From Marinobacter sp. (lineage in GTDB: Bacteria; Pseudomonadota; Gammaproteobacteria; Pseudomonadales; Oleiphilaceae): a DNA stretch of 39,907 nucleotides. A program made the translations under genes and the position numbers. Numbering within the stretch: position 1 is the first letter of the stretch; every line of letters starts with the position of its first letter. The DNA lies in contig JAAZVL010000010.1 in NCBI GenBank assembly GCA_018623515.1, positions 1-39,907 on the forward strand. The letters run 5' to 3'. The notes under the pieces are model-generated. The model saw nothing but the letters and a program-made list of their open reading frames with translations, was not told the DNA's origin and did no database searches. This document shows, piece after piece, positions 1 to 8,341 of the stretch.

Positions 1-1621
1 ACAGTGCCTGCAGGGTGGCTGACGTGGTGTCTTCGGCGAGAGCCGCGGCGCTGCAGTGGTGACCATTCACCGTCAGCCGGATGCACGCCAGGGCGTTGGC
101 ATTGGTCCCTTCACCCAGCGCGAACTCATCATAAGCCTCGACCGCGATGGTAATACCGAATCGGTTCTCCAGTGCCTCGGAGACCGCCTCCACTGCGCCC
201 AGGCCACGACCTTCCAGTCGGACCGGCGAAGCATCGGTGCCCACGACCACATCAGCGCGCACTCCGTCGTCATCCCGGTGCAGATCATAGGAACGCAGCT
301 CCCAATCGGAGTGCACTTTCAGGTACCGGTCCTCGAACAGGCGATGGATGGTGTGTGAATCGATTTCCCCACCTTCTGTCTCGGCCTCGCGCTGAACTAC
401 CTTGCTGAACTCGATCTGCAGCCAGCGCGGCAGACTGATGTCATAGTCCCGCTCCAGCACATAGGCAACACCGCCCTTGCCCGACTGACTGTTGATGCGA
501 ACCACTTCCTCATAGCGCCGGCCCACATCAAACGGGTCGATGGGCAGGTAAGCAACATTCCAGACATCGCCCTCCTTGCGGCGAGCCAGACACTTGCGGA
601 TCGCATCCTGGTGACTACCGGAGAACGCGGTGAATACCAGCTCGCCGGCATAGGGATGGCGCGGGTGCGTGGAAATTTCCGTGCACGCTTCCACCACCTC
701 AGTAATCTCTGCCATACCGGACAGGTCCAGGGTCGGGTCGATGCCCTGGGAATACAGGTTCATGGCCATGGTGACCAGATCCATGTTACCGGTGCGCTCG
801 CCGTTGCCCATCAGGGTACCCTCGACACGATCGGCACCGGCCATCACCGCCAGCTCGGCGGCCGCCACGGCACAACCCCGGTCGTTATGGGTGTGAACGC
901 TGATGCTGATGTGCTCCCGGCGCTGGATGTTGTCGCAGATCCACTCGATCTGGTCCGCGAACACGTTCGGGGTCGCCATCTCCACGGTCGCCGGCAGGTT
1001 GATGATCACTGGTTGGCCCTGGTCCGGACGCCACACTTCGGTGACCGCATCGATCACCTCGGCGGCAAAGTCCAGCTCGGTCCCGGTAAAACTCTCCGGG
1101 GAATACTGGAAGGTCCAGTCGGTATCCGGATAGCGGGTGGCGATCTCCTTCACCAGCCTGGCGCCATTGACGGCAATGTCCCGGATACCGGCCCGATCCA
1201 GACCGAACACCTGCTCGCGCTGGACCGTGGACGTGGAATTGTAGACGTGCACGATGGCACGCCTGGCGCCCTCCAGGGCCTCGTAGGTACGCTCGATCAA
1301 CTCGGGACGCGCCTGAGTCAGCACCTGGATCTTCACGTCCTCGGGGATACGGTTTTCCTCGATCAGCTTGCGGCAGAAATCAAAGTCCGGCTGACTGGCC
1401 GCCGGAAAGCCGATTTCGATTTCCTTGAAGCCGAGTTTGACCAGCAAATCGAACAGTCGCTGCTTCTGGGCAACGGACATGGGCTTTACCAGTGCCTGGT
1501 TGCCATCCCGCAGGTCCACGGCGCACCAGGAGGGTGCTTTTTCGATCACCTTGTCCGGCCAGCGACGGTCGGTCTTGGCGATCGGCTTAAATGCCACATA
1601 TTTGCGATGATCAAAAGCCAT
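1..1621 (-). CDS. leuA: 2-isopropylmalate synthase, truncated by the left window edge
   Basis: First committed step of leucine biosynthesis: acetyl-CoA plus 2-oxoisovalerate gives 2-isopropylmalate, in the cytoplasm. The frame is open from ATG at 1621 down to the left edge (540 codons), so only the extreme C-terminus is missing; the family runs to about 560 residues in the long yeast-like form. Visible motifs are the HMGL-type catalytic DLRDGNQ near residues 36-42 and the metal-binding HTHND near residue 242. The C-terminal part matches the LeuA allosteric domain that mediates leucine feedback. A purine-rich AAAGGA site precedes the ATG and lies inside a 15-bp palindrome. It is divergent from an Lrp-family regulator, a pairing that suggests local control. 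I see no leucine-rich leader peptide upstream. Confidence 0.96.
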   Translation of the reverse strand, partial: MAFDHRKYVAFKPIAKTDRRWPDKVIEKAPSWCAVDLRDGNQALVKPMSVAQKQRLFDLLVKLGFKEIEIGFPAASQPDFDFCRKLIEENRIPEDVKIQVLTQARPELIERTYEALEGARRAIVHVYNSTSTVQREQVFGLDRAGIRDIAVNGARLVKEIATRYPDTDWTFQYSPESFTGTELDFAAEVIDAVTEVWRPDQGQPVIINLPATVEMATPNVFADQIEWICDNIQRREHISISVHTHNDRGCAVAAAELAVMAGADRVEGTLMGNGERTGNMDLVTMAMNLYSQGIDPTLDLSGMAEITEVVEACTEISTHPRHPYAGELVFTAFSGSHQDAIRKCLARRKEGDVWNVAYLPIDPFDVGRRYEEVVRINSQSGKGGVAYVLERDYDISLPRWLQIEFSKVVQREAETEGGEIDSHTIHRLFEDRYLKVHSDWELRSYDLHRDDDGVRADVVVGTDASPVRLEGRGLGAVEAVSEALENRFGITIAVEAYDEFALGEGTNANALACIRLTVNGHHCSAAALAEDTTSATLQAL

Positions 1622-1636
1622 GAAAGGATTCCTTTC
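1622..1636. repeat. Perfect palindrome over the leuA ribosome-binding site
   Basis: GAAAGGA-T-TCCTTTC is a perfect 7-bp inverted repeat around one base, directly against the leuA start codon and containing its Shine-Dalgarno sequence. It could act as an operator or as a small RNA hairpin hiding the ribosome-binding site. The structure is seen; its role is inferred. Confidence 0.45.
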
Positions 1637-1723
1637 GATTGCCGGTGGAGTACTTGATTTAGTTACTATGCTAACTCAGCCAAGGGGAAATTTGATTGCT
1701 ATTTCAGGCTGAGAAACGATAAA

Positions 1724-1751
1724 TTGAGGCATATCACACCCACGATAAAAT
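1724..1751 (+). promoter_or_regulatory. Candidate sigma-70 promoter for the Lrp-family gene
   Basis: TTGAGG (1724-1729), a 16-base spacer, then TAAAAT (1746-1751). Transcription would begin near 1758, only about 9 bases before the ATG at 1767. No Shine-Dalgarno precedes that ATG, so the message could be nearly leaderless. Called by eye only. Confidence 0.35.
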
Positions 1752-1766
1752 TTATGGCGCAATATA

Positions 1767-2264
1767 ATGCTAAAGCAATCCAAGGGACTCGTAAAAATTG
1801 ACAAAACCGACCGGCGGATCCTGGAGGAACTGCAGAAAGACGGCTCACTGACCAACCAGGAACTGGCTGAAAAGGTTGGACTCTCCCCCTCCCCCTGTCT
1901 GAGGCGGGTGAAGGCGCTGGAGGAAGCCGGCGTGATCCTGCGCCGTGCCACCATCCTGGATCACAAGAAACTCGGCCTGTCCCTGACCGCCATCATCCTG
2001 ATCGGGATGGACCGCCACACACCGGAACGCTTCGCAGCCTTCGAGGAGAAAGTGGCCGGCTACCCGGAAGTGCAGGAGTGCTACCTGATCACCGGGCAGG
2101 ACGCCGATTACATGTTGAAGGTGGTAGTCCCGGACATGGATCATTACCACCATTTCCTGCTGAACCACATCACCCGGATCCAGGGCGTCAGTGGTGTTCA
2201 TTCCAGTTTCGTTCTCAGGCGGGTTATAGACAGCACCGCCCTGCCCCTGGGTTACCTCTCCTGA
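1767..2264 (+). CDS. Lrp/AsnC-family transcriptional regulator
   Basis: A 165-residue leucine-responsive-type regulator, about the size of E. coli Lrp (164). The N-terminal helix-turn-helix is clear (DKTDRRILEEL near residues 12-22, then NQELAEKVGLSPSPCLRRV). The C-terminal half is the RAM/AsnC ligand-binding domain (VQECYLITGQDADYML). Such proteins form octamers or other multimers and bend DNA in response to amino acids. It is divergent from leuA across 145 bases, so leuA and itself are the obvious candidate targets; that is inference. Its stop codon is one base from the convergent TetR stop. The ATG at 1767 has no good Shine-Dalgarno, but the N-terminus it gives matches Lrp in length. It could be a paralogue rather than the global Lrp. 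Confidence 0.9.
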   Translation: MLKQSKGLVKIDKTDRRILEELQKDGSLTNQELAEKVGLSPSPCLRRVKALEEAGVILRRATILDHKKLGLSLTAIILIGMDRHTPERFAAFEEKVAGYPEVQECYLITGQDADYMLKVVVPDMDHYHHFLLNHITRIQGVSGVHSSFVLRRVIDSTALPLGYLS

Positions 2265-2265
2265 A

Positions 2266-2883
2266 TCAGCGGATCAGCTCCCGGACATAAGCGCCCGCCA
2301 TACATTTGAGTTCCTCGACCAGCTGACGCCCCTGATCCTCGGGCAGGGTGACCGCAAGGCGGAGTATGTTGCCGGCCGAGCGCGGCAGCAAAAGGCTGGC
2401 CGTCCAGCGGCGGCCCGCGGGAATGTGGGGGCACTCCTCCTCCAGACGGGCGTCCAGATCCTGGGCGTTGCTGTACAACTCCCGCAGATCCAGCTCACGC
2501 AGTTCCGGCATTGCCTCGACACCACTCCAGATGGCCGAGTAGGCCGGCTCGGTCCGGTAGAACTCGTAGAACTGGTCGATGAGGATGTCCACCGCCTCGA
2601 TCAGGCCGAGTTCCGGCAAATGCTTGCGCAGGGCCTTCTCCATTTTCTCCACATGCTGTTCCGCAATGGCATGGACAATCGCCGCCTTGTTGGGAAAGTA
2701 ACGATAGAGGGAGGCCAGGGACATGCCCGACTGCCTGGCTATTGCGGACATACTGGTGGCATCCACGCCCACCTCGTCAAAAATGGCCGCGGCATGCGAC
2801 AGGATCGTGTTTACCCGCTCGCGGCTCCGGGCCTGCACAGGCTGGCGGCGGGGGGCAACATCAACAGTTTCATCAGTCATCAT
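2266..2883 (-). CDS. TetR/AcrR-family transcriptional regulator
   Basis: A 205-residue one-component repressor. The N-terminal helix-turn-helix is typical: MSAIARQSGMSLASLYRYF followed by NKAAIVHAIAEQ. The C-terminal ligand-binding half is not specific enough to predict an inducer. I chose ATG 2883, with an AAGG five bases upstream; the next codon, at 2880, is also ATG. A longer open frame reaches 2979, but that extension has no TetR character and runs into the divergent proS promoter region. It is convergent with the Lrp gene (stops one base apart) and divergent from proS over 123 bases. TetR proteins often control a divergent neighbour, but proS is an unlikely target, so the regulon is unknown. 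Confidence 0.88.
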   Translation of the reverse strand: MMTDETVDVAPRRQPVQARSRERVNTILSHAAAIFDEVGVDATSMSAIARQSGMSLASLYRYFPNKAAIVHAIAEQHVEKMEKALRKHLPELGLIEAVDILIDQFYEFYRTEPAYSAIWSGVEAMPELRELDLRELYSNAQDLDARLEEECPHIPAGRRWTASLLLPRSAGNILRLAVTLPEDQGRQLVEELKCMAGAYVRELIR

Positions 2884-3006
2884 CTGTACCTTGTCAGGCT
2901 GGCTCCGTACAATAACCACCACTTTACGACATAATAAGACGCTGGCGGCGAGGATCCGCCTGTCCATTAGTCTAACCATTCTGATTCAAGCCATACGGAA
3001 GAGACA

Positions 3007-4740
3007 ATGCGAGCAAGCCGTTACCTGATTGCCACCCAGAAAGAGACACCCGCTGATGCCGAGATTATCAGCCACCAGTTGATGTTACGTGCCGGCATGA
3101 TCCGAAAGCTCGCAGCCGGTCTCTACACCTGGCTGCCGATGGGGCTGCGCACCCTGCGCAAGGTCGAGCGGATTGTTCGGGAAGAGATGGACAAGAGTGG
3201 GGCCCAGGAAGTCCTGATGCCGGCAGTGCAGCCGGCGGAACTCTGGCAGGAGTCCGGCCGCTGGACCCAGTACGGCGGCGAACTGCTGCGCATGAATGAT
3301 CGCCATGGCCGGGATTTCTGTTTTGGTCCGACCCACGAAGAAGTGATTACCGACCTGGTCCGCAATGAGGTCAAAAGCTACAAGGAACTGCCGGCCAATT
3401 TCTACCAGATCCAGACCAAGTTCCGTGATGAGCGGCGTCCGCGCTTTGGGGTGATGCGCGCCCGGGAGTTCATCATGAAAGACGCCTACTCCTTCCACCT
3501 GGATGCGGAATCTCTGAACGAGACCTACCAGGTCATGCATCGGACCTATTGCAACATCTTTGACCGCCTGGGCCTGGATTATCGACCGGTACAGGCCGAC
3601 TCCGGCGCGATTGGCGGCAGCGCCTCCCACGAATTCCACGTACTGGCCTCCTCCGGTGAGGACGACATCGTGTTCAGCACCGAGAGCGACTACGCCGCCA
3701 ACATCGAGAAGGCGGAGGCCGTCGCGCCTGCCGGTGAGCGCCCCGCGCCCGCCGAGGAGATGAAAGAAGTCCACACCCCGGGCCAGCGCACCATTGATGC
3801 CATTGCCGACTTCCTCAATATCGACGCTACCCGCACGGTCAAGACCCTGCTGGTAAAGGGCGAGGAAGACGAGGACGGCCGGTGCGGCCTGGTGGCCCTG
3901 ATCCTGCGCGGCGACCATACCCTGAACGAGATCAAGGCTGAAAACCTTGCCGGCATCGCCGAGCCGCTGACCATGGCCACCGATGAGGAAATCAAGGCGG
4001 CAACCGGCTGCGAGCCCGGTTCCATCGGCCCCGTGAACCTGACGGTCCCCGTGATTGTCGACCGCAGCGCCGCCCACCTGGCGGACTTCGTCTGTGGTGC
4101 CAACAAAGATGACTATCACCTGACCGGCGTTAACTGGGAGCGTGATGTGCCGCTGGGTCGCGTCGAGGACCTTCGCAACGTGGTCGAGGGCGATCCTAGT
4201 CCGGATGGCAAAGGCACCCTGGAGATTCGCCGCGGTATCGAGGTGGGCCACATCTTCAAACTGGGCAACAAGTACAGCACGGCCATGAATGCCACCGTGC
4301 TGGACGAGAACGGGAAGAGCGTGGTTATGGAAATGGGCTGTTACGGTGTTGGTGTTTCCAGAATCGTGGCGGCCTCCATCGAGCAGAACCACGACGACAA
4401 GGGCATCATCTGGCCTGACGCCATTGCGCCGTTCGAGGTGGCCATCGTGACTCTGAACGCTCACAAGTCACCGACCGTGGCCGAGGCTGGAGAAAAACTT
4501 TACGAGCAGCTGCGCCAGGCCGGCTTTGATGTGTTGCTGGATGACCGTAACGAACGCCCCGGCGTCAAGTTCGCGGATATGGAGCTGTTGGGCATTCCCC
4601 ACCGTTTCGTGGTTTCCGATCGGGGTCTGGCTGCGGGCACCCTGGAGTACAAGGGACGCAGGGATGAGGAAAAGCAGGATATCCCGGTGGACGAAGCGCT
4701 GCCATTCCTGATCAACGCTTCGCCGCGCAAGGGACTCTGA
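3007..4740 (+). CDS. proS: Prolyl-tRNA synthetase, bacterial editing type
   Basis: Class II aminoacyl-tRNA synthetase that charges tRNA-Pro in the cytoplasm. It has 577 residues against 572 in E. coli. Motif 2 is seen near residues 138-158 ([17 protein letters not shown]) and motif 3 near residue 441 ([10 protein letters not shown]). Between them, roughly residues 240-390, lies the inserted YbaK-like editing domain that hydrolyses mischarged Ala-tRNA-Pro, so this is the bacterial rather than the archaeal-like form. The anticodon-binding domain fills the C-terminus ([17 protein letters not shown]). The start is ATG 3007 after GGAAGAG. It stands alone, convergent with murB at a 21-base gap that contains no convincing terminator. 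Confidence 0.98.
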   Translation: MRASRYLIATQKETPADAEIISHQLMLRAGMIRKLAAGLYTWLPMGLRTLRKVERIVREEMDKSGAQEVLMPAVQPAELWQESGRWTQYGGELLRMNDRHGRDFCFGPTHEEVITDLVRNEVKSYKELPANFYQIQTKFRDERRPRFGVMRAREFIMKDAYSFHLDAESLNETYQVMHRTYCNIFDRLGLDYRPVQADSGAIGGSASHEFHVLASSGEDDIVFSTESDYAANIEKAEAVAPAGERPAPAEEMKEVHTPGQRTIDAIADFLNIDATRTVKTLLVKGEEDEDGRCGLVALILRGDHTLNEIKAENLAGIAEPLTMATDEEIKAATGCEPGSIGPVNLTVPVIVDRSAAHLADFVCGANKDDYHLTGVNWERDVPLGRVEDLRNVVEGDPSPDGKGTLEIRRGIEVGHIFKLGNKYSTAMNATVLDENGKSVVMEMGCYGVGVSRIVAASIEQNHDDKGIIWPDAIAPFEVAIVTLNAHKSPTVAEAGEKLYEQLRQAGFDVLLDDRNERPGVKFADMELLGIPHRFVVSDRGLAAGTLEYKGRRDEEKQDIPVDEALPFLINASPRKGL

Positions 4741-4761
4741 GCGCGGCAGTCCCGAGTGGAC

Positions 4762-5811
4762 TCAGGCTATCGGAGGGAGTCCGGCACCACCAACCACGCC
4801 GGGCTCCATCTCCAGTATCACACCGAACCGTTTCCGGACTGACTCCCGTATCCGAGCGGCCAACTCGAGAATTTCCCGACCGCTGCCGCCGGCGTGGTTG
4901 ATCAGCACCAGCGCCTGCCGGTTGTGCACCCCAACCCGCTGGTCACGGTGACCTTTCCAGCCACACTGATCGATCAGCCAGGCCGCAGCCACCTTGACCC
5001 CGTGGGGCTGAGGATACGCCGGCATATCCGGGTGTCGTTCCTTCAGTTGCTCATAGTCTGCGTCACTTATCACCGGATTCTTGAAAAAGCTGCCGGCATT
5101 GGGAATCTGCTGGGGATCGGGAAGTTTGCGACGGCGAATGGCCATGACCGCCTCGGCAACCATCAGGGCGTCCGGGTCTCTGCCAGGAAGACTGGCCAGG
5201 TACTCTTCCAGATCGCGATAGCCCAATTGGAGGGGTTTTCTGCGTGACAGCCGCAGCCGTATCTCGGTGATCACATAACGACCGGCATTGCGCTTGAACA
5301 GGCTGTCGCGATAACCGAATCCACACTGGTCCCTGGAAAGGCAGAGCCACTGGCCGGACTCGCGATCAAATGCGGTGACCGAGACGAGAGTGTCGCAAAG
5401 CTCCACACCGTATGCGCCAATATTCTGAACCGGGGCGGCGCCCGCCGTTCCCGGTATCAGGGCCAGGTTCTCGATACCCCGGTAGCCGGACCTTGTCGCG
5501 TAGAGTACCGCTTCATGCCAGTTCTCTCCGGCACCCAACACCAGAGTGGCCGCATCACCCTCGATCTGCTCCCAGTGGCGACCACGAATCGCCATGTGCA
5601 CCACCAGCCCCGGGAAATCGCCGGCAAACACCAGATTGCTGCCACCGCCAAGGAACAGTGTGTCCAGATTGCGCTCCCGGGCCCATGACAGCGCATCCTC
5701 AATCAGCTCTGATTCCCGCAACTCAAGGAAGTACCTCGCCGTGGCCGCAACATGCAGGCTATTGAAGGCCTGCAGATCAACCTGTTCCTGAACCGGTAAC
5801 CGATCCTTCAA
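4762..5811 (-). CDS. murB: UDP-N-acetylenolpyruvoylglucosamine reductase (MurB, type I)
   Basis: FAD- and NADPH-dependent reduction of UDP-GlcNAc-enolpyruvate to UDP-MurNAc, the second committed step of peptidoglycan precursor synthesis. It has 349 residues (E. coli 342). The FAD-binding region shows LGGGSNL (54-60) and IPGTAGAAPVQNIGAYG (119-135). The proton-donor serine is in AGSFFKNP (S241), GFGYRDS is near residue 167, and the C-terminal acidic residue is in LEMEP. The YGYR-type insertion marks it as type I, like E. coli. Its ATG overlaps the phosphatase stop as ATGA (5808-5811), so the two are translationally coupled. It is the last gene of the minus-strand envelope operon. Confidence 0.97.
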   Translation of the reverse strand: MKDRLPVQEQVDLQAFNSLHVAATARYFLELRESELIEDALSWARERNLDTLFLGGGSNLVFAGDFPGLVVHMAIRGRHWEQIEGDAATLVLGAGENWHEAVLYATRSGYRGIENLALIPGTAGAAPVQNIGAYGVELCDTLVSVTAFDRESGQWLCLSRDQCGFGYRDSLFKRNAGRYVITEIRLRLSRRKPLQLGYRDLEEYLASLPGRDPDALMVAEAVMAIRRRKLPDPQQIPNAGSFFKNPVISDADYEQLKERHPDMPAYPQPHGVKVAAAWLIDQCGWKGHRDQRVGVHNRQALVLINHAGGSGREILELAARIRESVRKRFGVILEMEPGVVGGAGLPPIA

Positions 5812-6287
5812 CGCAACCGCCCCCGGATTTCGTCAAGGAGTCCCTGGCCGGCCTCGTGGATGAGATCCAGAACCAGCTCAAAGCCGTCTTCACCACCGTA
5901 ATAAGGATCAGGCACTTCGTCGTGGTGGGACTTGCCGTAGGACAGAAATAACTCCGGAGCGGTACCGCCATTCTGATGCCAGATATCCTTCACATCCGCC
6001 AGGTTCTGGCGGTCCATCACCAACACATAGTCGAACTCGTCGAGGTCGGTCTCGATAATCTGGCGCGCCCTGAGGTCACTGATATCAATGCCCCGTTTGC
6101 GAGCCGCTTCCATGGCCCTTGAATCGGGCGATTTACCGACATGCCAGCTGCCGGTGCCGCAGGAATCGATGTGGATCCGGCCCGACAACCCGGCCTCCTC
6201 CACCAGGGAACGAAAGACGCCCTCCGCGCTGGGAGAACGGCAGATGTTCCCCAGGCAGACAAACAGCACCCGAACACCATTGCTCAT
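5808..6287 (-). CDS. Low-molecular-weight protein tyrosine phosphatase
   Basis: A 159-residue cysteine-based phosphatase of the arsenate-reductase-like fold. The P-loop CLGNICRS gives the nucleophile C11 and R17, and the general acid is D127 in VPDPYY. Relatives of the Wzb type dephosphorylate tyrosine autokinases that control capsule or exopolysaccharide export; no kinase gene lies in this window, so the substrate is unknown. I chose ATG 6287 because AGGAG sits eight bases upstream. ATG 6293 overlaps the kdsB stop as ATGA but leaves only two bases after AGGAG, and 6317 is also open. Placement between kdsB and murB matches the order I recall in Pseudomonas, which suggests an envelope role. 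Confidence 0.92.
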   Translation of the reverse strand: MSNGVRVLFVCLGNICRSPSAEGVFRSLVEEAGLSGRIHIDSCGTGSWHVGKSPDSRAMEAARKRGIDISDLRARQIIETDLDEFDYVLVMDRQNLADVKDIWHQNGGTAPELFLSYGKSHHDEVPDPYYGGEDGFELVLDLIHEAGQGLLDEIRGRLR

Positions 6288-6289
6288 GC

Positions 6290-7078
6290 TCATCTCTCCT
6301 GCTTCGTCGTCAGCCACGCCCGGACGCGCTCCAGGTCCGCCTCGGTGTCCACCCCGGCAGGGGGATTCTGCGCGGCAATGTCTACGTGGATCCGGGCACC
6401 GTTATACAGCGCCCGCAGCTGCTCCAGGGATTCCACCCTTTCCGTCGGCGCCGGCGCCCAGGATACAAATTCACTCAAAACACTGGCGCGGTAACCATAG
6501 ATGCCGATGTGTCGAAAATACCCTACGCCATCCGGCAAAGAGACCAGCCCCCTGGCTGAATCCATGCCGGAGGGCCACTGATCCCGGGCCCAGGGAATCG
6601 GTGCCCGGCTGAAATAGTGGGCCATGCCCTGATGGTCAAAAACCACCTTGACCACATTAGGATTGAACACCGGCCCGATATCGTGGATGCGCTCACAGAG
6701 GGTAGCGATCGAGGCCTCCGGGTAACGCTCCAGGTTTTCAGCCACCTGGTTGATTAACGAGGGCGGGATCAGGGGTTCATCGCCCTGGACATTCACCACC
6801 CGGTGATCCGGATCAAGCTCCAGCTTGCGCGCCACCTCTTCCAGCCGGTCGGTGCCACTGGCGTGATCCGGCGATGTCATTACCACTTCGGCGCCAAAAC
6901 TTTCACAGGCTTGCTGAATTCGCCGGTCGTCGGTGGCCACAACCACCCGGGAAGCACGGCTTTGGGCTGCACGCTCACACACGTGACGAATCATCGGCTT
7001 GCCGGCAATATCCGCCAACGGTTTACCAGGCAGGCGGCTGGAGGCATAGCGGGCGGGAATCACAACGGTGAAGGACAT
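6290..7078 (-). CDS. kdsB: 3-deoxy-manno-octulosonate cytidylyltransferase (CMP-Kdo synthetase)
   Basis: Activates Kdo with CTP to CMP-Kdo, the donor for the inner core of lipopolysaccharide. It has 262 residues (E. coli 248). The N-terminal nucleotide-binding signature is [22 protein letters not shown] and the metal-site NVQGDEP are also present, and [12 protein letters not shown] lies near the C-terminus. The start at 7078 is 23 bases after the ycaR stop. Its TGA overlaps the alternative phosphatase start at 6293. In the operon it supplies Kdo for the lipid A made by LpxK upstream. Confidence 0.98.
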   Translation of the reverse strand: MSFTVVIPARYASSRLPGKPLADIAGKPMIRHVCERAAQSRASRVVVATDDRRIQQACESFGAEVVMTSPDHASGTDRLEEVARKLELDPDHRVVNVQGDEPLIPPSLINQVAENLERYPEASIATLCERIHDIGPVFNPNVVKVVFDHQGMAHYFSRAPIPWARDQWPSGMDSARGLVSLPDGVGYFRHIGIYGYRASVLSEFVSWAPAPTERVESLEQLRALYNGARIHVDIAAQNPPAGVDTEADLERVRAWLTTKQER

Positions 7079-7101
7079 GATCTCTTCCTTGCCAGGTCCA
7101 A

Positions 7102-7290
7102 TCAGTGCTTTTCGAGACGTTCGTCGGTACTCAGGGTCCGGGCCTCACTGGCCAGCATGACCGGGATTCCCTCCCGGATCGGAAACGCCATGGCATCCTG
7201 GTAACAGATCAACTCGGTTTTCTCCTTGTTGAGCTTGAGGTCACCCTTGCACACCGGGCAGGCCAGCATGGCGATCAGCTTTTTATCCAT
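7102..7290 (-). CDS. ycaR: Trm112/YcaR-family small zinc-ribbon-like protein
   Basis: A 62-residue protein with ACPVCKGDL near the N-terminus, one further cysteine (LICYQ) and the family signature [12 protein letters not shown]. Eukaryotic Trm112 activates several methyltransferases; the bacterial YcaR role is not established. It sits between lpxK and kdsB, as it does in E. coli and Pseudomonas, which suggests a link to LPS synthesis, though that may only be conserved order. Its start overlaps the lpxK stop by 8 bases (7283-7290). Confidence 0.93.
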   Translation of the reverse strand: MDKKLIAMLACPVCKGDLKLNKEKTELICYQDAMAFPIREGIPVMLASEARTLSTDERLEKH

Positions 7291-8341
7291 GGTCCGTTCT
7301 CTTCTGGTTAGATTCGATCAACTGTTGCGAGCATTCCTCCAGCCGCTGCAGGAATGCCTCTATGAAACTGTCCGGCAACTCCGCCTCCACCGCAAGATAC
7401 CAGGCATTATCCGGCGCGAACTCCCGGCATTTTACGGCGTCCTTGGCGGTCATCACCAGCCACTCACCCGGTTTTGCCGTCAAATCACGAGCCCTGAATC
7501 GATGGTGGTCCGGAAAAGGCGATTCCCGAACCTCGGCACCCAGTTGTCTGAGCGTGGCAAAAAAACGCGCAGGATTGCCGATACCGGCAACACCATGAAC
7601 CTTCCGTCCGGCGATCTCTGCCAGGGGCGCCTGGTGGCCGGTTGCCACCTGAACCAGCGTGGAAGGCGCCAGCCGCATGGGGAAAAGTTCCGGATGCTCC
7701 AGGCCTTCGAAGCTCTCGAGCCTGCCCTCACCGTCTTCTGCTCTGGCACCATTAACCACGACGAAATCAACGCTGGAGAGTCTGGACACTGGCTCCCGGA
7801 GGGGACCTACCGGAATCATGCCACCATTGCCAATGCCCCGGCTGGCGTCGAAAACGGCCAGTTCGATATCCCTGGGCAGCGCATAATGCTGGAGGCCGTC
7901 GTCACAAATCAGGACGTTGCCCAGAAACCGGGAAATGGCAAAGGCCGCTCCCCGGCGACGCTGGGGATCCACCACCACCGGTACGCCGGTTGCCTGCGCC
8001 AGCATCACCGGCTCATCACCGACTACTGAGGGATCGCTGTCACCGTCGACCATTACCGGGTAAACGGCAGACTTACCACCATACCCGCGACTGAGGATCA
8101 CCGGCCGCCAGCCAGAAGCGGACATTTCCTTGACAAGACGCGCGGTCAGCGGGGACTTGCCCGTGCCTCCGGCGGTAATATTGCCAACCACAACAACCGG
8201 AACCGGCAGTGGCTCATCGCGCAGCTCCCAGGCCTTGCGCCGACGGGAGTCACTAATGGAACGATAGAGCCAGGCCAGCGGCGCCAGCCAGCCGAGCGGA
8301 CGGCCCTTGCCATACCAGACCCGGTCCACCAGGGAAGTCAT
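7283..8341 (-). CDS. lpxK: Tetraacyldisaccharide 4'-kinase
   Basis: Phosphorylates the 4' position of the tetraacyldisaccharide to give lipid IVA, at the inner face of the cytoplasmic membrane. It has 352 residues (E. coli 328). The P-loop is [12 protein letters not shown] (residues ~53-64), and the catalytic region [12 protein letters not shown] is typical of LpxK. The N-terminal [12 protein letters not shown] is the expected membrane-associating helix. It overlaps msbA upstream by ATGA (8338-8341) and ycaR downstream by 8 bases, so the run is translationally coupled. Its product is the substrate of MsbA after acylation, which fits the pairing. Confidence 0.97.
   Translation of the reverse strand: MTSLVDRVWYGKGRPLGWLAPLAWLYRSISDSRRRKAWELRDEPLPVPVVVVGNITAGGTGKSPLTARLVKEMSASGWRPVILSRGYGGKSAVYPVMVDGDSDPSVVGDEPVMLAQATGVPVVVDPQRRRGAAFAISRFLGNVLICDDGLQHYALPRDIELAVFDASRGIGNGGMIPVGPLREPVSRLSSVDFVVVNGARAEDGEGRLESFEGLEHPELFPMRLAPSTLVQVATGHQAPLAEIAGRKVHGVAGIGNPARFFATLRQLGAEVRESPFPDHHRFRARDLTAKPGEWLVMTAKDAVKCREFAPDNAWYLAVEAELPDSFIEAFLQRLEECSQQLIESNQKRTDHG

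Noticed and set aside
611..1657. A 348-codon plus-strand open frame
   Set aside because: It lies antisense to leuA, whose motifs are clear. The translation has the His/Gly/Asp-rich look of an antisense GC-rich frame.
1676..1732. Short minus-strand frame MPQFIVSQ... upstream of leuA as a leader peptide
   Set aside because: It has only one leucine in 18 residues and no adjacent terminator hairpin, so it is not a leucine attenuator.
3085..4464. A 459-codon minus-strand open frame
   Set aside because: Antisense to proS, no recognisable domain, and typical antisense composition.
4741..4761. Small hairpin AGTCC/GGACT between proS and murB as a terminator
   Set aside because: The stem is only 5 bp and has no T-run on either strand.
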